Positions 51,589 to 59,968 of a stretch of DNA of 64,000 nt are shown here, in pieces. The notes beneath the pieces are model-generated. The model saw only the letters and a list, made by a program, of their open reading frames with translations. It had not been told where the DNA came from and did no database searches. The DNA is from Lysobacteraceae bacterium (GTDB taxonomy: Bacteria > Pseudomonadota > Gammaproteobacteria > Xanthomonadales > Rhodanobacteraceae): positions 1 through 64,000 of the forward strand of contig JAGWNA010000010.1 of NCBI GenBank assembly GCA_028871555.1, read 5' to 3'. Every line of letters starts with the position of its first letter. Positions within the stretch are counted from its first letter, which is position 1. Both the position numbers and the translations under genes were made by a program.

Positions 51589-52067
51589 AAGAGTTCGATC
51601 TGCAGCGGCTCGCGTTCCGCCGGAAACGCCGCCCACAGCTCGGCCATGCTCAGGCCGCTCTGCGGGTGGCGAAAATGCGGCGCGATATCCGCGATCGGCT
51701 TGAGCACGAAGGCATGCCGCAACTCCTCGCGCGGCAGTTGCAGATGCCCCGGACCTGCCGTCACCAGGTCGCCGTAGAACACGATGTCCACGTCCAGCGT
51801 GCGGTTGCTGTAGCGCGGCACGTCGCGGCGGCGGCCGTGGCGGTCTTCCAGCGCGTGCAGCCAGTCGTTGAGTTCCGCGGGCGGCAGATCGGTATCCAGC
51901 CCCACCGCGAGGTTCACGAAATCCGCGCCATCGAAACCCAGCGCGTGGTTGCGATAAGCCGGCGATACCGCGATCGCGCCGAAGCGCGCACGCAACTCGT
52001 CGATCGCCGCACGCAGATGACGCCGCGGTTCGAGATTGGAGCCCAGGCTCAGGTAGACACGTGGCAT
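51585..52067 (-). CDS. folK: 2-amino-4-hydroxy-6-hydroxymethyldihydropteridine diphosphokinase
   Basis: HPPK of 160 residues: transfers pyrophosphate from ATP to 6-hydroxymethyl-dihydropterin in folate synthesis. YLSLGSNLEPRRHLRAAIDEL at the start, FVNLAVGLDTDLPP, and the signature DVPRYSNRTLDVDIVFYGD with the two metal aspartates are clear. The start at 52067 gives the family N-terminus MPRVYLSLGSN. It follows folB by 23 bases on the same strand. Its stop codon falls inside the REP repeat. Confidence 0.96.
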   Translation of the reverse strand: MPRVYLSLGSNLEPRRHLRAAIDELRARFGAIAVSPAYRNHALGFDGADFVNLAVGLDTDLPPAELNDWLHALEDRHGRRRDVPRYSNRTLDVDIVFYGDLVTAGPGHLQLPREELRHAFVLKPIADIAPHFRHPQSGLSMAELWAAFPAEREPLQIELL

Positions 52068-52090
52068 GGCTGATCCCGGATCGGCCCGGG

Positions 52091-52447
52091 TCAAGGGCAC
52101 ACGCCGCGCTCGATGCGTACGCCGACGGCCCGCGCCCCGCGCACCGCGCCGGGCTTGGACAACTTCAGGCGCACCCAGCTCACCGCGAACTCTTCGCGGA
52201 TGATCGCCGCGCAGTGCTCGGCCAGCGTCTCGACCAGACCGAAACTCGATGCGCTCACATAATCGATCAGGCGCCTGGATACGTCCTTGTAGTTGAGCGT
52301 GAGCGCAATGTCGTCGCCGGCCGCGGGGACGGTGTTGTCGAACGCCATCTCGATGTCGAACGACAGCGTCTGGCGCACCCGCCGCTCCCAGTCGTAGATG
52401 CCGATCACGGCGTCGATGCGCAGTTCTTCGATGAAAACGATGTCCAT
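52091..52447 (-). CDS. folB: Dihydroneopterin aldolase
   Basis: Octameric aldolase of 118 residues that converts dihydroneopterin to 6-hydroxymethyl-dihydropterin, the substrate of FolK. MDIVFIEELRIDAVIGIYDWERRVRQTLSFDIEM contains the conserved glutamate (IGIYDWE) and matches FolB. ADDIALTLNYKDVSRRLIDYV and FGLVETLAEHCAAIIREEF complete the fold, including the catalytic lysine and tyrosine region. It heads the folB-folK pair and is divergent from dbpA. Confidence 0.95.
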   Translation of the reverse strand: MDIVFIEELRIDAVIGIYDWERRVRQTLSFDIEMAFDNTVPAAGDDIALTLNYKDVSRRLIDYVSASSFGLVETLAEHCAAIIREEFAVSWVRLKLSKPGAVRGARAVGVRIERGVCP

Positions 52448-52558
52448 GGCTTGCGACCACTGATGACGGTAGCCCTACAGGGTCGGCGAGCCGGCCCGCA
52501 GATGCAAGTCGCGCCGTGCCGGAACGCCCTGGCCCGACCGCCATGCGATCATGTGCGG

Positions 52559-53938
52559 ATGACCGCCTTCAACACCCTGCCGCTCAAGCCCGCCCTGCTT
52601 GCCAGCATCGCCGCCCTCGGCTACGCCGACATGACGCCGGTGCAGGCGCAGAGCCTGCCGCCGATGCTGGAAGGCCGCGACGTGATCGCACAGGCGCAGA
52701 CCGGCAGCGGCAAGACCGCCGCGTTCGGTTTGAGCCTGCTGCAGTCGCTGGACGTCGACACGATCCGGCTGCAGGCGCTGGTGCTGTGCCCGACGCGCGA
52801 ACTGGCCGATCAGGTCGGCAAGGCGATCCGCAAGCTTGCCGCGAACATCCCCAACGTGAAACTGCTGACCCTGTGCGGCGGCATGCCGCTCGGCCCGCAG
52901 CTGGCCTCGCTGACGCACGATCCGCACATCGTGGTCGGCACGCCGGGCCGCGTGCAGGAGCATCTCAAGCGCGAAACCCTGCACGGCGGCGGCATCAAGG
53001 TGCTGGTGCTGGACGAGGCGGACCGCATGCTCGACATGGGTTTCAGCGAGGCGATCGACGACATCATCGGGCGCATCGCCAAACATCACCAGACCCTGCT
53101 GTTCTCGGCCACGTATCCGGACGAAATCCGCGCGGTGAGCCGGCGCGTGCAGAAGAATCCCGTCACGGTGACGGTGGATGCGCCGGTCGACGAGCAGCCG
53201 GCGATCGAGCAGCAGTTCATCGAGGTGGAGCAGGCCAGCAAGCCCGACGCGCTGGCGCAACTGCTCGGCGGCGAGCGCGGCCGGCATGCACTGGTGTTCT
53301 GCAACATGCGCCGCGACGTCGATGCCGTGGCGCAGGAGCTGGACCGCCGCGGCTTCTCGGCGCTGGCCCTGCACGGCGACATGGAGCAGCGCGACCGCGA
53401 CGAGGTGCTGGTGCGTTTCGCCAACCGCAGCTGCGCGGTGCTGGTGGCCACCGACGTCGCCGCGCGCGGGCTCGACATCGTGGCGCTGCCGCTGGTGATC
53501 AGCTACGACACCGCGCACGATCCGGACACGCATATCCACCGCATCGGCCGCACCGGCCGCGCCGGCCAGCCGGGCCTGGCGATCACCCTGTGCACGCCGC
53601 GCGAGCGGCCCAAGGCCGGCAACATCGAGCTGCTGCTGGGTGCGCCGCTGGCATGGCGTCCCATGAAGATCGTGCCGCCGCACGGCAAGACGCTGAACCT
53701 GGCACCGATGAAGACGCTGGTGATCGACGCCGGCCGGCAGGACAAGCTGCGCCCCGGCGACATCCTGGGCGCGCTCACCGGCGAGGCGGGCCTTGCGGCC
53801 GGCGACATCGGCAAGATCGACGTGTTCGCCACCCGTGCCTACGTGGCGATCCGCCGCGCCGTGGCGAACAAGGCGCTGGAACGCCTGCGCGCCGGCAAGA
53901 TCAAGGGCCGCAACTTCCGCGTGCGCGCACTCGGCTGA
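52559..53938 (+). CDS. dbpA: ATP-dependent RNA helicase DbpA
   Basis: DEAD-box helicase of 459 residues that acts in 50S ribosome assembly at 23S rRNA helix 92. Q-motif TPVQAQSLP, Walker A AQAQTGSGKTAAF, DEAD box VLVLDEADRMLDMGF, SAT motif LLFSATYP, and helicase motif VI HRIGRTGRAG are present. The C-terminal 75 residues (LRPGDILGALTGEAGLAAGDIGKIDVFATRAYVAI) are the DbpA RNA-binding domain, which separates it from RhlE or SrmB. The ATG at 52559 gives MTAFNTLPLKPALLASI. Confidence 0.95.
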   Translation: MTAFNTLPLKPALLASIAALGYADMTPVQAQSLPPMLEGRDVIAQAQTGSGKTAAFGLSLLQSLDVDTIRLQALVLCPTRELADQVGKAIRKLAANIPNVKLLTLCGGMPLGPQLASLTHDPHIVVGTPGRVQEHLKRETLHGGGIKVLVLDEADRMLDMGFSEAIDDIIGRIAKHHQTLLFSATYPDEIRAVSRRVQKNPVTVTVDAPVDEQPAIEQQFIEVEQASKPDALAQLLGGERGRHALVFCNMRRDVDAVAQELDRRGFSALALHGDMEQRDRDEVLVRFANRSCAVLVATDVAARGLDIVALPLVISYDTAHDPDTHIHRIGRTGRAGQPGLAITLCTPRERPKAGNIELLLGAPLAWRPMKIVPPHGKTLNLAPMKTLVIDAGRQDKLRPGDILGALTGEAGLAAGDIGKIDVFATRAYVAIRRAVANKALERLRAGKIKGRNFRVRALG

Positions 53939-53987
53939 CTGCCCGTTTCCATGTCCTTTCCCTGCAACCCACTGCCCCGGTGATCCG

Positions 53988-54755
53988 ATGCTCCGTCCGA
54001 CAACCGCCCTCGCCTTGCTTCTGTGCACCGCCAGCGCCTGGGCGGCCATTCCGGTCTACGGCTACAAGGTCGTGCACGTCTATCCGCACGCCACGTCGGC
54101 CTATACCGAGGGCCTGTTCTACAGGGACGGCTATCTCTACGAGAGTACCGGCCAGAACGGCGAGTCGACCGTGCGCAAGGTGGCGCTGAAGACCGGTGCG
54201 GTGCTGCGGCAGTACAACCTGCCGCCGCAGTATTTCGGCGAAGGCATCGTGGACTGGAAGAACCGCCTGGTGCAGCTCACCTGGCAGAGCGGAACCGGTT
54301 TCGTGTATGGCCTGGACAACTTCAAGCTGCAACGCACGTTCACCTACCCCGGCGAAGGCTGGGCGCTGACCCGCGACAGCAGGCGCATCTACATGAGCGA
54401 TGGCTCGGCGGTGCTGCGCATCCTCGATCCGCAGTCGCTGGCCGCGACGGGCAGCATCAGGGTGACCGCCGACGGCGTGCCGGTGACGAATCTCAACGAA
54501 CTGGAATGGGTCAAGGGACAGATCTACGCCAACATCTGGCTGACCAGCCGCATCGCCCGGATCGACCCGGCCAGCGGCCACGTCACCGGCTGGATCGACC
54601 TGACCGGCCTGCTCGACGTGAACCGGCTGCCCGATCCCGGCAACGACGTGCTCAACGGCATCGCCTACGACGCGGCGCACGACCGGCTGTTCGTCACCGG
54701 CAAGCGCTGGCCGAAGCTGTTCGAGATCAAGCTGGTGAAGCAAGCCGTGCACTGA
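53988..54755 (+). CDS. Glutaminyl-peptide cyclotransferase (plant/bacterial type)
   Basis: Exported enzyme of 255 residues that cyclises N-terminal glutamine to pyroglutamate. A signal peptide (TTALALLLCTASAWA) precedes a beta-propeller with YTEGLFYRDGYLYESTGQNGESTVRKV, FGEGIVDWKNRLVQLTWQSG, NLNELEWVKGQIYANIW and DVLNGIAYDAAHDRLFVTGKRWPKLFEI, the glutamine-cyclotransferase-2 pattern known from Xanthomonas campestris QC and papaya QC. The E and N residues of the site (GEG, NELE, NGIA) are retained. It follows dbpA by 49 bases and may share its transcript. Confidence 0.92.
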   Translation: MLRPTTALALLLCTASAWAAIPVYGYKVVHVYPHATSAYTEGLFYRDGYLYESTGQNGESTVRKVALKTGAVLRQYNLPPQYFGEGIVDWKNRLVQLTWQSGTGFVYGLDNFKLQRTFTYPGEGWALTRDSRRIYMSDGSAVLRILDPQSLAATGSIRVTADGVPVTNLNELEWVKGQIYANIWLTSRIARIDPASGHVTGWIDLTGLLDVNRLPDPGNDVLNGIAYDAAHDRLFVTGKRWPKLFEIKLVKQAVH

Positions 54756-54894
54756 CGCCCGTGCCCTTCGCTGCGGCAAGGGCATGGCCAGCCGGAACCG
54801 GGCGGGGAGCCCGGGCATCAGCCTGGCGTGCGCGGCGCGACAGGCCGCCGTGATCCGTCCAGAATGGAGCCTTCTCACCGCCCGGGGACAGACC

Positions 54895-55830
54895 ATGAAG
54901 CATCCGAGAACGATTTTCCTGGCGGTCGTCCTGCTGTTTGTCGCTGCGACGGCATCGGCACAAACCAGGAACGGCTTCGACCTGGCTGGCGCCCTGGTTC
55001 CCATGTCGCAGATCGAGTCGGGCGGGCCGCCCAAGGATGGCATTCCGGCGATCGACCAGCCCCGTTTCGTGACGGCGGACAACGCGCATTTCCTGCATGC
55101 CGACGACCGCGTGCTGGGCGTCGAGCGCAACGGCATCGCCAAGGCGTATCCGGTGCGCATCCTGAACTGGCACGAGATCGTCAACGACACGTTCGGCACC
55201 GAGCCCATCGTCGTCACCTTCTGCCCGCTGTGCGGCACCGGCATCGCCTACGTCTCGCGGGTGGACGGCAAGCCGCTCGACTTCGGCGTGTCGGGGCTGC
55301 TCTACAACAGCGATGCGTTGCTGTACGACCGGCAGACGCAATCGCTCTGGTCGCAGATCCTGGCCGAGGCGGTGAGCGGCCCGTTGAAGGGCACCCGGCT
55401 CACGGCTGTCGCGCTGGCCCACACCAGCTGGGACGACTGGCGCCATCGCCATCCGGATACGCTGGTGCTGTCGACCGACACCGGATTCGTCGGCGACTAC
55501 ACCCGCGACCCCTACGCAAGCTACGTGCACAGTCGCACCCTGATGTTTCCGGTGGCCCGCCGCAGCGGCCGCTACCCGCCCAAGGAGCCCGTGATCGGCA
55601 TCGAAGTCGACGGCAAGTTCAAGGCTTATCCGTTCGCCGAACTGGCCCGGGTCAAGGGTGGCGAGGTCACCGACACCCTGGGCGGGAAAACACTCACGAT
55701 CCGCTACGATTCCGCACAGCGCACGGGCACGGTGTTTGACGCGCAGGGAAGGGAAATCCCCTCGATCACCGCTTTCTGGTTCGCCTGGTACGCCTTCCAC
55801 CACGATACGGAGGTGTTCGAGGCGAAGTAG
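54895..55830 (+). CDS. DUF3179 exported protein
   Basis: A 311-residue protein with a signal peptide (TIFLAVVLLFVAATASAQ) and the DUF3179 domain. The family features seen are AYPVRILNWHEIVND, the cysteine pair in VTFCPLCGTGIAYV, LYDRQTQSLWSQILAEAVSGPLKGTRL, and the C-terminal AFWFAWYAFHHDTEVF. No reaction is established; the CPLC pair could bind a metal or form a disulfide. The start at 54895 gives the signal peptide; an upstream in-frame ATG does not. It converges on the GT9 gene. Confidence 0.85.
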   Translation: MKHPRTIFLAVVLLFVAATASAQTRNGFDLAGALVPMSQIESGGPPKDGIPAIDQPRFVTADNAHFLHADDRVLGVERNGIAKAYPVRILNWHEIVNDTFGTEPIVVTFCPLCGTGIAYVSRVDGKPLDFGVSGLLYNSDALLYDRQTQSLWSQILAEAVSGPLKGTRLTAVALAHTSWDDWRHRHPDTLVLSTDTGFVGDYTRDPYASYVHSRTLMFPVARRSGRYPPKEPVIGIEVDGKFKAYPFAELARVKGGEVTDTLGGKTLTIRYDSAQRTGTVFDAQGREIPSITAFWFAWYAFHHDTEVFEAK

Positions 55831-55904
55831 CGCGTTGCCTGTCTCGCCCCGGCCCGATCGGTTGCCGCCGATGCCGGGCGGGAAAACGGAAGGCGCGCCT
55901 GCCG

Positions 55905-57122
55905 CTATGGCCGCTCTTGCGCGCCGGCAGGCGCTCCGATGCCGGCCAGGGCCGCAAGCGCATGCCGCCGGGCACCGCCTTCCCACGCTCCGGCCACCGC
56001 GGCACCGGCATCGGCTTCGATGATTGCCGCCACATGCAGTGCCGTCGTTTCCGGCGGCATGCCGCTGGCCTGCACCACGTGGTTGCCCGGGCCGTACGGC
56101 CCCCATTCGGCGGCACTGGTGGTGGTGAAGATGCCCAGCGTGGGCACGTGCGAGGCGCAGGCCAGGTGCATGATGCCGCAATCCAGGCTCACGTAGGCGT
56201 CGAGGGCGGCAAGCACGCTGGCCAGCTTGCGCAGGTCGCTGGAGTAGTACGCCGGGTAGCGCGAGCCCAGCATGGAGCGGCCGAACATCGGGATGACTTC
56301 CAGCAGCCGGCACTCCGGGCAGCGGGCTTCCAGCGTGTCGGTGAAGCGCGTCCACCAGTCCTGGCCGAGCAGCTTGGGGCCGGTGGCATTGGCGAAAATG
56401 CCGACGGTTCTGCGCCGCCGGGCCGGCGCTTGCGGCATGGGGAACAGCCGGCCCAGGGTCTGCCGGCCCCACGCTGTTTCGGCGTCGTCCAGCCGGATAT
56501 CGGGCACGGGATAAGCGCTGGCCGCATCGGCACGGCCCAGTGCGCGGCGCAACAGGAATACCGGGCGCTGGCCGTTGTTCAACACGTCCCCGGGCACCGC
56601 TACCGCGTGGGTCACGCTGCCGGTTTTTGCCGGACTGCTGAAACCGAGCTTGTAGGTGGCCTTGGCCATCCGCAGGAACAGGCGGCCGGTCTGCGACTGC
56701 GGGTCGGGATCGATCGCCAGGTCGTAATGCGTCTTGCGCATGCCGCGCATCACGCCAAGCCACTGGCGCGGATGCCCGACCCCGTGCGCGGGCAACTGGA
56801 AAACCCGGTTGACGTTGTCGTAGTTGCCGTAGATCGCGGCGCTGGCCTGGCTGCGCGTGATGATGTCGATCTCCGCACCGGGCCAGATCGATTCCAGCTC
56901 CTGGATCAGCGGCGTGAGCAGCAGTGAATTGCCCAGCGCGTGGCTGACGCGGCAGATCACGACGCGGTAGATGCCGGCTTCCGGCAGCGGTTCATCGCTC
57001 AGCTGCGTTGCCGTGCCGAACAGCAGGCACATCAGGCCCTGCGCCACGCGACGGCGCAACTTGCCTGCATCGAAGGCTCGGAGCACGGGCTGCCGTCGAA
57101 GCCGGCCGGGCAGAAGAGGCAT
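55905..57122 (-). CDS. Glycosyltransferase family 9 protein (heptosyltransferase-like)
   Basis: GT9-family enzyme of 405 residues, related to the ADP-heptose:LPS heptosyltransferases WaaC/WaaF. RVVICRVSHALGNSLLLTPLIQELESIWPGAEIDIIT is the family's N-terminal Rossmann start. Also seen are YDLAIDPDPQSQTGRLFLRMAKATYKLGF, a GIFANATGPKLLG nucleotide-sugar segment, and the C-terminal SLDCGIMHLACASHVPTLGIFTTTSAAEWGPYG with the conserved asp and his. The start at 57122 is chosen because the upstream frame lacks coding character. It is not near other LPS genes, so the acceptor is uncertain. Confidence 0.88.
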   Translation of the reverse strand: MPLLPGRLRRQPVLRAFDAGKLRRRVAQGLMCLLFGTATQLSDEPLPEAGIYRVVICRVSHALGNSLLLTPLIQELESIWPGAEIDIITRSQASAAIYGNYDNVNRVFQLPAHGVGHPRQWLGVMRGMRKTHYDLAIDPDPQSQTGRLFLRMAKATYKLGFSSPAKTGSVTHAVAVPGDVLNNGQRPVFLLRRALGRADAASAYPVPDIRLDDAETAWGRQTLGRLFPMPQAPARRRRTVGIFANATGPKLLGQDWWTRFTDTLEARCPECRLLEVIPMFGRSMLGSRYPAYYSSDLRKLASVLAALDAYVSLDCGIMHLACASHVPTLGIFTTTSAAEWGPYGPGNHVVQASGMPPETTALHVAAIIEADAGAAVAGAWEGGARRHALAALAGIGAPAGAQERP

Positions 57123-57449
57123 GGTGGTGTTTCCGCGGAGGGTATGCACGCCATCTGCGGGAATCATGCCAATCGGGCATCGGGCTGATCTGCAAGGAGA
57201 AAACGGGTGGCCGCGGCGATCGATGAAGCTACAACCTTTTGCAGTACGCAAGAATTGTCTGCATGGATTGTCGGTTTTCCGCGGGGTGATGCGCGAGGAT
57301 GCCGATTCACCGGAGCACGATGCGTGACCCTGGCTCGACCGGAATCGCCGTCGATTCCTGGTGAGACCTGATGGAAACGCCAGCCGGCAGAAATGTTCCT
57401 GTCAGCCACCCTCATCGCGGGCGTGGGCACTGGCGAAGAACCATCCACA
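57123..57449. other. Gap between core chromosome and RM island
   Basis: The 327 bases between the GT9 gene and hsdM contain no convincing ORF, tRNA or direct repeat that would mark an integration site. The sequence is somewhat less GC-rich near 57225-57270 (TACAACCTTTTGCAGTACG), where the GT9 promoter is expected. No terminator hairpin was seen after hsdM. Confidence 0.5.
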
Positions 57450-58931
57450 CTACACGCCCGATGTATCTGCCCCGGGTTTCGGCAGACTGGCTGCAACTTC
57501 ACGGAACGACGCCAGCGCCGCCTCAAGGTGCTCCACGATCTCCTGCGCCAGCACATCGGGCGGGGGCAGGTTGTCGAGGTTGTCGAGGCTGTCGTCCTTC
57601 AGCCAGAAGATGTCGAGGCTGGCCTTGTCGCGGGCGACGAGCGTCTTGTAGTCGAAGTACCTGAAGCGCCCGGTTTCCTTGCGCTTGTGGCGGTTGGCGG
57701 GGTGGTAGCAGTCGATGAAGTCCTGCAGGTCCTCGCGCTTGAGCGGCTTGGTCTTCAGGGTGAAGTGCTTGTTGGTACGCAGGTCGTAGATCCACACGCC
57801 CTTGGTGTGAGCCTTCGGACTGGCCGGCTTCTTATCGAAGAACAGCACGTTCGCCTTCACACCCTGCGCGTAGAAGATGCCCGTGGGCAGGCGCAGCAGG
57901 GTGTGCACGTCGCAGGTTTCCAGCAGCTTGCGGCGGATCTTCTCGCCGGCGCCGCCCTCGAACAGCACGTTGTCCGGCAGCACCACGGCGGCCTGGCCGG
58001 TGGTCTTGAGCATCGAGACGATGTGCTGCAGGAAGTTGAGCTGCTTGTTCGAGGTGGTCTGCCAGAAATCCTGGCGCTCGTAGGTCAACGCGTTGCGGTC
58101 TTCCTCGCCGTCCTCGTTGGTGATGGTCATGCTGCTCTTCTTGCCGAAGGGCGGATTAGCCAGCACGTAGTCGAAGGTTTTCCACGGCTCGGAAATCAGC
58201 GCGTCGGAGCGCTCCACTGCCGGCGCGCCGTCCAGCTCGCCGATGTTGTGCAGGAACAGGTTCATCAGGCACATGCGGCGCGTGCTGGGCACGATCTCGT
58301 TGCCGTGGAACGTCTCGTGACGCAGGAAGCGGCCCTGCTTCCGATCCAGCTTCATGCCCGGCCGCGTGAGCCACGCATGCACACCCAGAAAGAAGCCGCC
58401 CGTGCCGCAGGCCGGATCCGCCACCGTCTTCAGCGGCTCGGGGTTCACGCACTCCACCATCGCCTCGATCAGCGCGCGGGGCGTGAAGTACTGGCCGGCA
58501 CCACTCTTGGTGTCCTCGGCGTTCTTCTGCAGCAGGCCCTCGTAGAGGTCGCCCTTGACGTCGGCGTCCAGGCTCAGCCAGTTCTCGGCGTCGATCATCT
58601 GCACCAGCCGGCTCAGCTTGGCCGGATCCTGGATCTTGTTCTGCGCCTTGAAGAAGATCGCGCCCAGCATGCCCGGCTCCTCGCCGAGCTTGTGCAGCAC
58701 ATGGACATAGTGCGATTCGAGGTTAGGGCCGGTCTTGTTGCGTAGCGTGGTCCAGTCGCAGCTGCGCGGGATGTGCGTGTCGCGGTTGTGCGGCGGCTGC
58801 GCATACTCGTGTGCCAGCTTCAGGAACAGCAGGTAGGTGAGCTGTTCCAGGTAGTCGCCATAGCCCACGCCGTCGTCGCGAAGGGTGTGGCAGAAATTCC
58901 AGATCTTCTGGACGAGGGTGTTGCTGTTCAT
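57450..58931 (-). CDS. hsdM: Type I restriction-modification methylase subunit HsdM
   Basis: DNA N6-adenine methyltransferase of 493 residues. The N-terminal HsdM_N helical domain (LVQKIWNFCHTLRDDGVGYGDYLEQLTYLLFLKLAHEY) is followed by the catalytic domain with SAM motif DPACGTGGF (residues 172-180) and NPPF (259-262). QYFTPRALIEAMVE before motif I is typical. In a complex with HsdS (M2S) it methylates adenine at the site chosen by HsdS, and with HsdR it forms the nuclease. It is last in the operon, 5 bases after rhuM, so its expression may depend on read-through of hsdR-hsdS-rhuM. Confidence 0.96.
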   Translation of the reverse strand: MNSNTLVQKIWNFCHTLRDDGVGYGDYLEQLTYLLFLKLAHEYAQPPHNRDTHIPRSCDWTTLRNKTGPNLESHYVHVLHKLGEEPGMLGAIFFKAQNKIQDPAKLSRLVQMIDAENWLSLDADVKGDLYEGLLQKNAEDTKSGAGQYFTPRALIEAMVECVNPEPLKTVADPACGTGGFFLGVHAWLTRPGMKLDRKQGRFLRHETFHGNEIVPSTRRMCLMNLFLHNIGELDGAPAVERSDALISEPWKTFDYVLANPPFGKKSSMTITNEDGEEDRNALTYERQDFWQTTSNKQLNFLQHIVSMLKTTGQAAVVLPDNVLFEGGAGEKIRRKLLETCDVHTLLRLPTGIFYAQGVKANVLFFDKKPASPKAHTKGVWIYDLRTNKHFTLKTKPLKREDLQDFIDCYHPANRHKRKETGRFRYFDYKTLVARDKASLDIFWLKDDSLDNLDNLPPPDVLAQEIVEHLEAALASFREVAASLPKPGADTSGV

Positions 58932-58936
58932 GCGGT

Positions 58937-59968
58937 TTACTGATCCTTTGGCGGTTCGCGCGCGGCCAGTCGCTGGGCCTGTGCCTGCAGTTGCCGCAGG
59001 TCGTCGTCGGCTTCTCGTTCGGCGTCCAGCGCTTCGCTGCCGCGACGGCGCGCGTCGAACTCGGCGTAGCGCTGCTCCACGATGCCCTGCATGGATTCAT
59101 GTGAGGTGCGGCCGGGGCCGTCGAGTACGGCGCGTTCGTTGAAGTCCAGAAAGCGGTTGGTCTGCGCCACCCAGTCGGCCATGTGTGTCTCGATGCGGCG
59201 CGCGGCGCGGTCCTCGGCAAAGTCGAGGAACATGCTCACCAGCCGGTTCAGCTGTTCCAGCTCGTCCGGGCGCAGATAGTTCTTCGATACCAGCGCATCG
59301 GCCTTGCGCAGGCGCTCGCCGGGCCAGTTGGTAAGGCCCATGTGTTCGGCGTCGGGGTTGGCGCGCGCCACGATGAGGTCGGCGGCGGTCTGTCCGGTCA
59401 CTGCGTACACCAGCTTGTTCTGGATGGTGGCGAAGAAGGTCTTGGCGGTCTGCGCGCTGCCGTCGTAGTCGCTGCTGGTGGCTTTGAACAGGTCGCGCAG
59501 CTTCTGGTAGAAGCGCTTCTCCGAGCTGCGGATGTCGCGGATACGCGCCAGCAGCTCGTCGAAATAGTCCGCGCGCTCGGCGTCCTTGAGCCGGGCGTCG
59601 TCCATGGCGAAACCCTTCACCAGATACTCGCGCAGTACCTCAGTGGCCCAGCGCCGGAATTGGGCTCCCCGCGGCGAACGCACGCGGAAGCCCACGGCCA
59701 GGATCATCGGCAGGCCATAGAGCTGGGTCCGGTACTGCTTGCCATCTGCGGCAGTTGTCAAGTCAAGCTTGACAGCTGCCTCCTCGTGAAGTCCGTCCTC
59801 GGCGGCGATTTTCCGGATGTGCAAGCTGATGTTCTGCTTGGTGGTATCGAACAGCTGCGCCATTTCCAGTTGGGTCAGCCAAACCGTTCCTTCTGCAGCC
59901 CGCAGATGGATCGCTGCGCGTCCATCCTCGGTGCGGTACAGGATCAGCTCGCCGTTGTAGTCGCTCAT
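58937..59968 (-). CDS. rhuM: RhuM-family protein embedded in the RM operon
   Basis: A 343-residue Virulence_RhuM-family protein. The signature is clear: AIHLRAAEGTVWLTQLEMAQLFDTTKQNISLHIRKI (a helix-turn-helix-like N-terminus), LTTAADGKQYRTQLYGLPMILAVGFRVRSPRGAQFRRWATEVLREYLVKGF, and the downstream GLTNWPGERLRKADALVSKNYL segment. The last 60 residues are charged and coiled-coil-like. RhuM was first seen in Salmonella pathogenicity island 3, and homologues occur inside type I RM loci; the biochemical role is unknown. It overlaps hsdS by 4 bases (ATGA) and ends 5 bases before hsdM, so it is translated with the RM subunits. Confidence 0.92.
   Translation of the reverse strand: MSDYNGELILYRTEDGRAAIHLRAAEGTVWLTQLEMAQLFDTTKQNISLHIRKIAAEDGLHEEAAVKLDLTTAADGKQYRTQLYGLPMILAVGFRVRSPRGAQFRRWATEVLREYLVKGFAMDDARLKDAERADYFDELLARIRDIRSSEKRFYQKLRDLFKATSSDYDGSAQTAKTFFATIQNKLVYAVTGQTAADLIVARANPDAEHMGLTNWPGERLRKADALVSKNYLRPDELEQLNRLVSMFLDFAEDRAARRIETHMADWVAQTNRFLDFNERAVLDGPGRTSHESMQGIVEQRYAEFDARRRGSEALDAEREADDDLRQLQAQAQRLAAREPPKDQ

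Noticed and set aside
57123-57449. Possible attachment site at the left border of the RM island
   Set aside because: No tRNA end, direct repeat or integrase gene was seen; the right border is outside the window, so a paired repeat cannot be checked.
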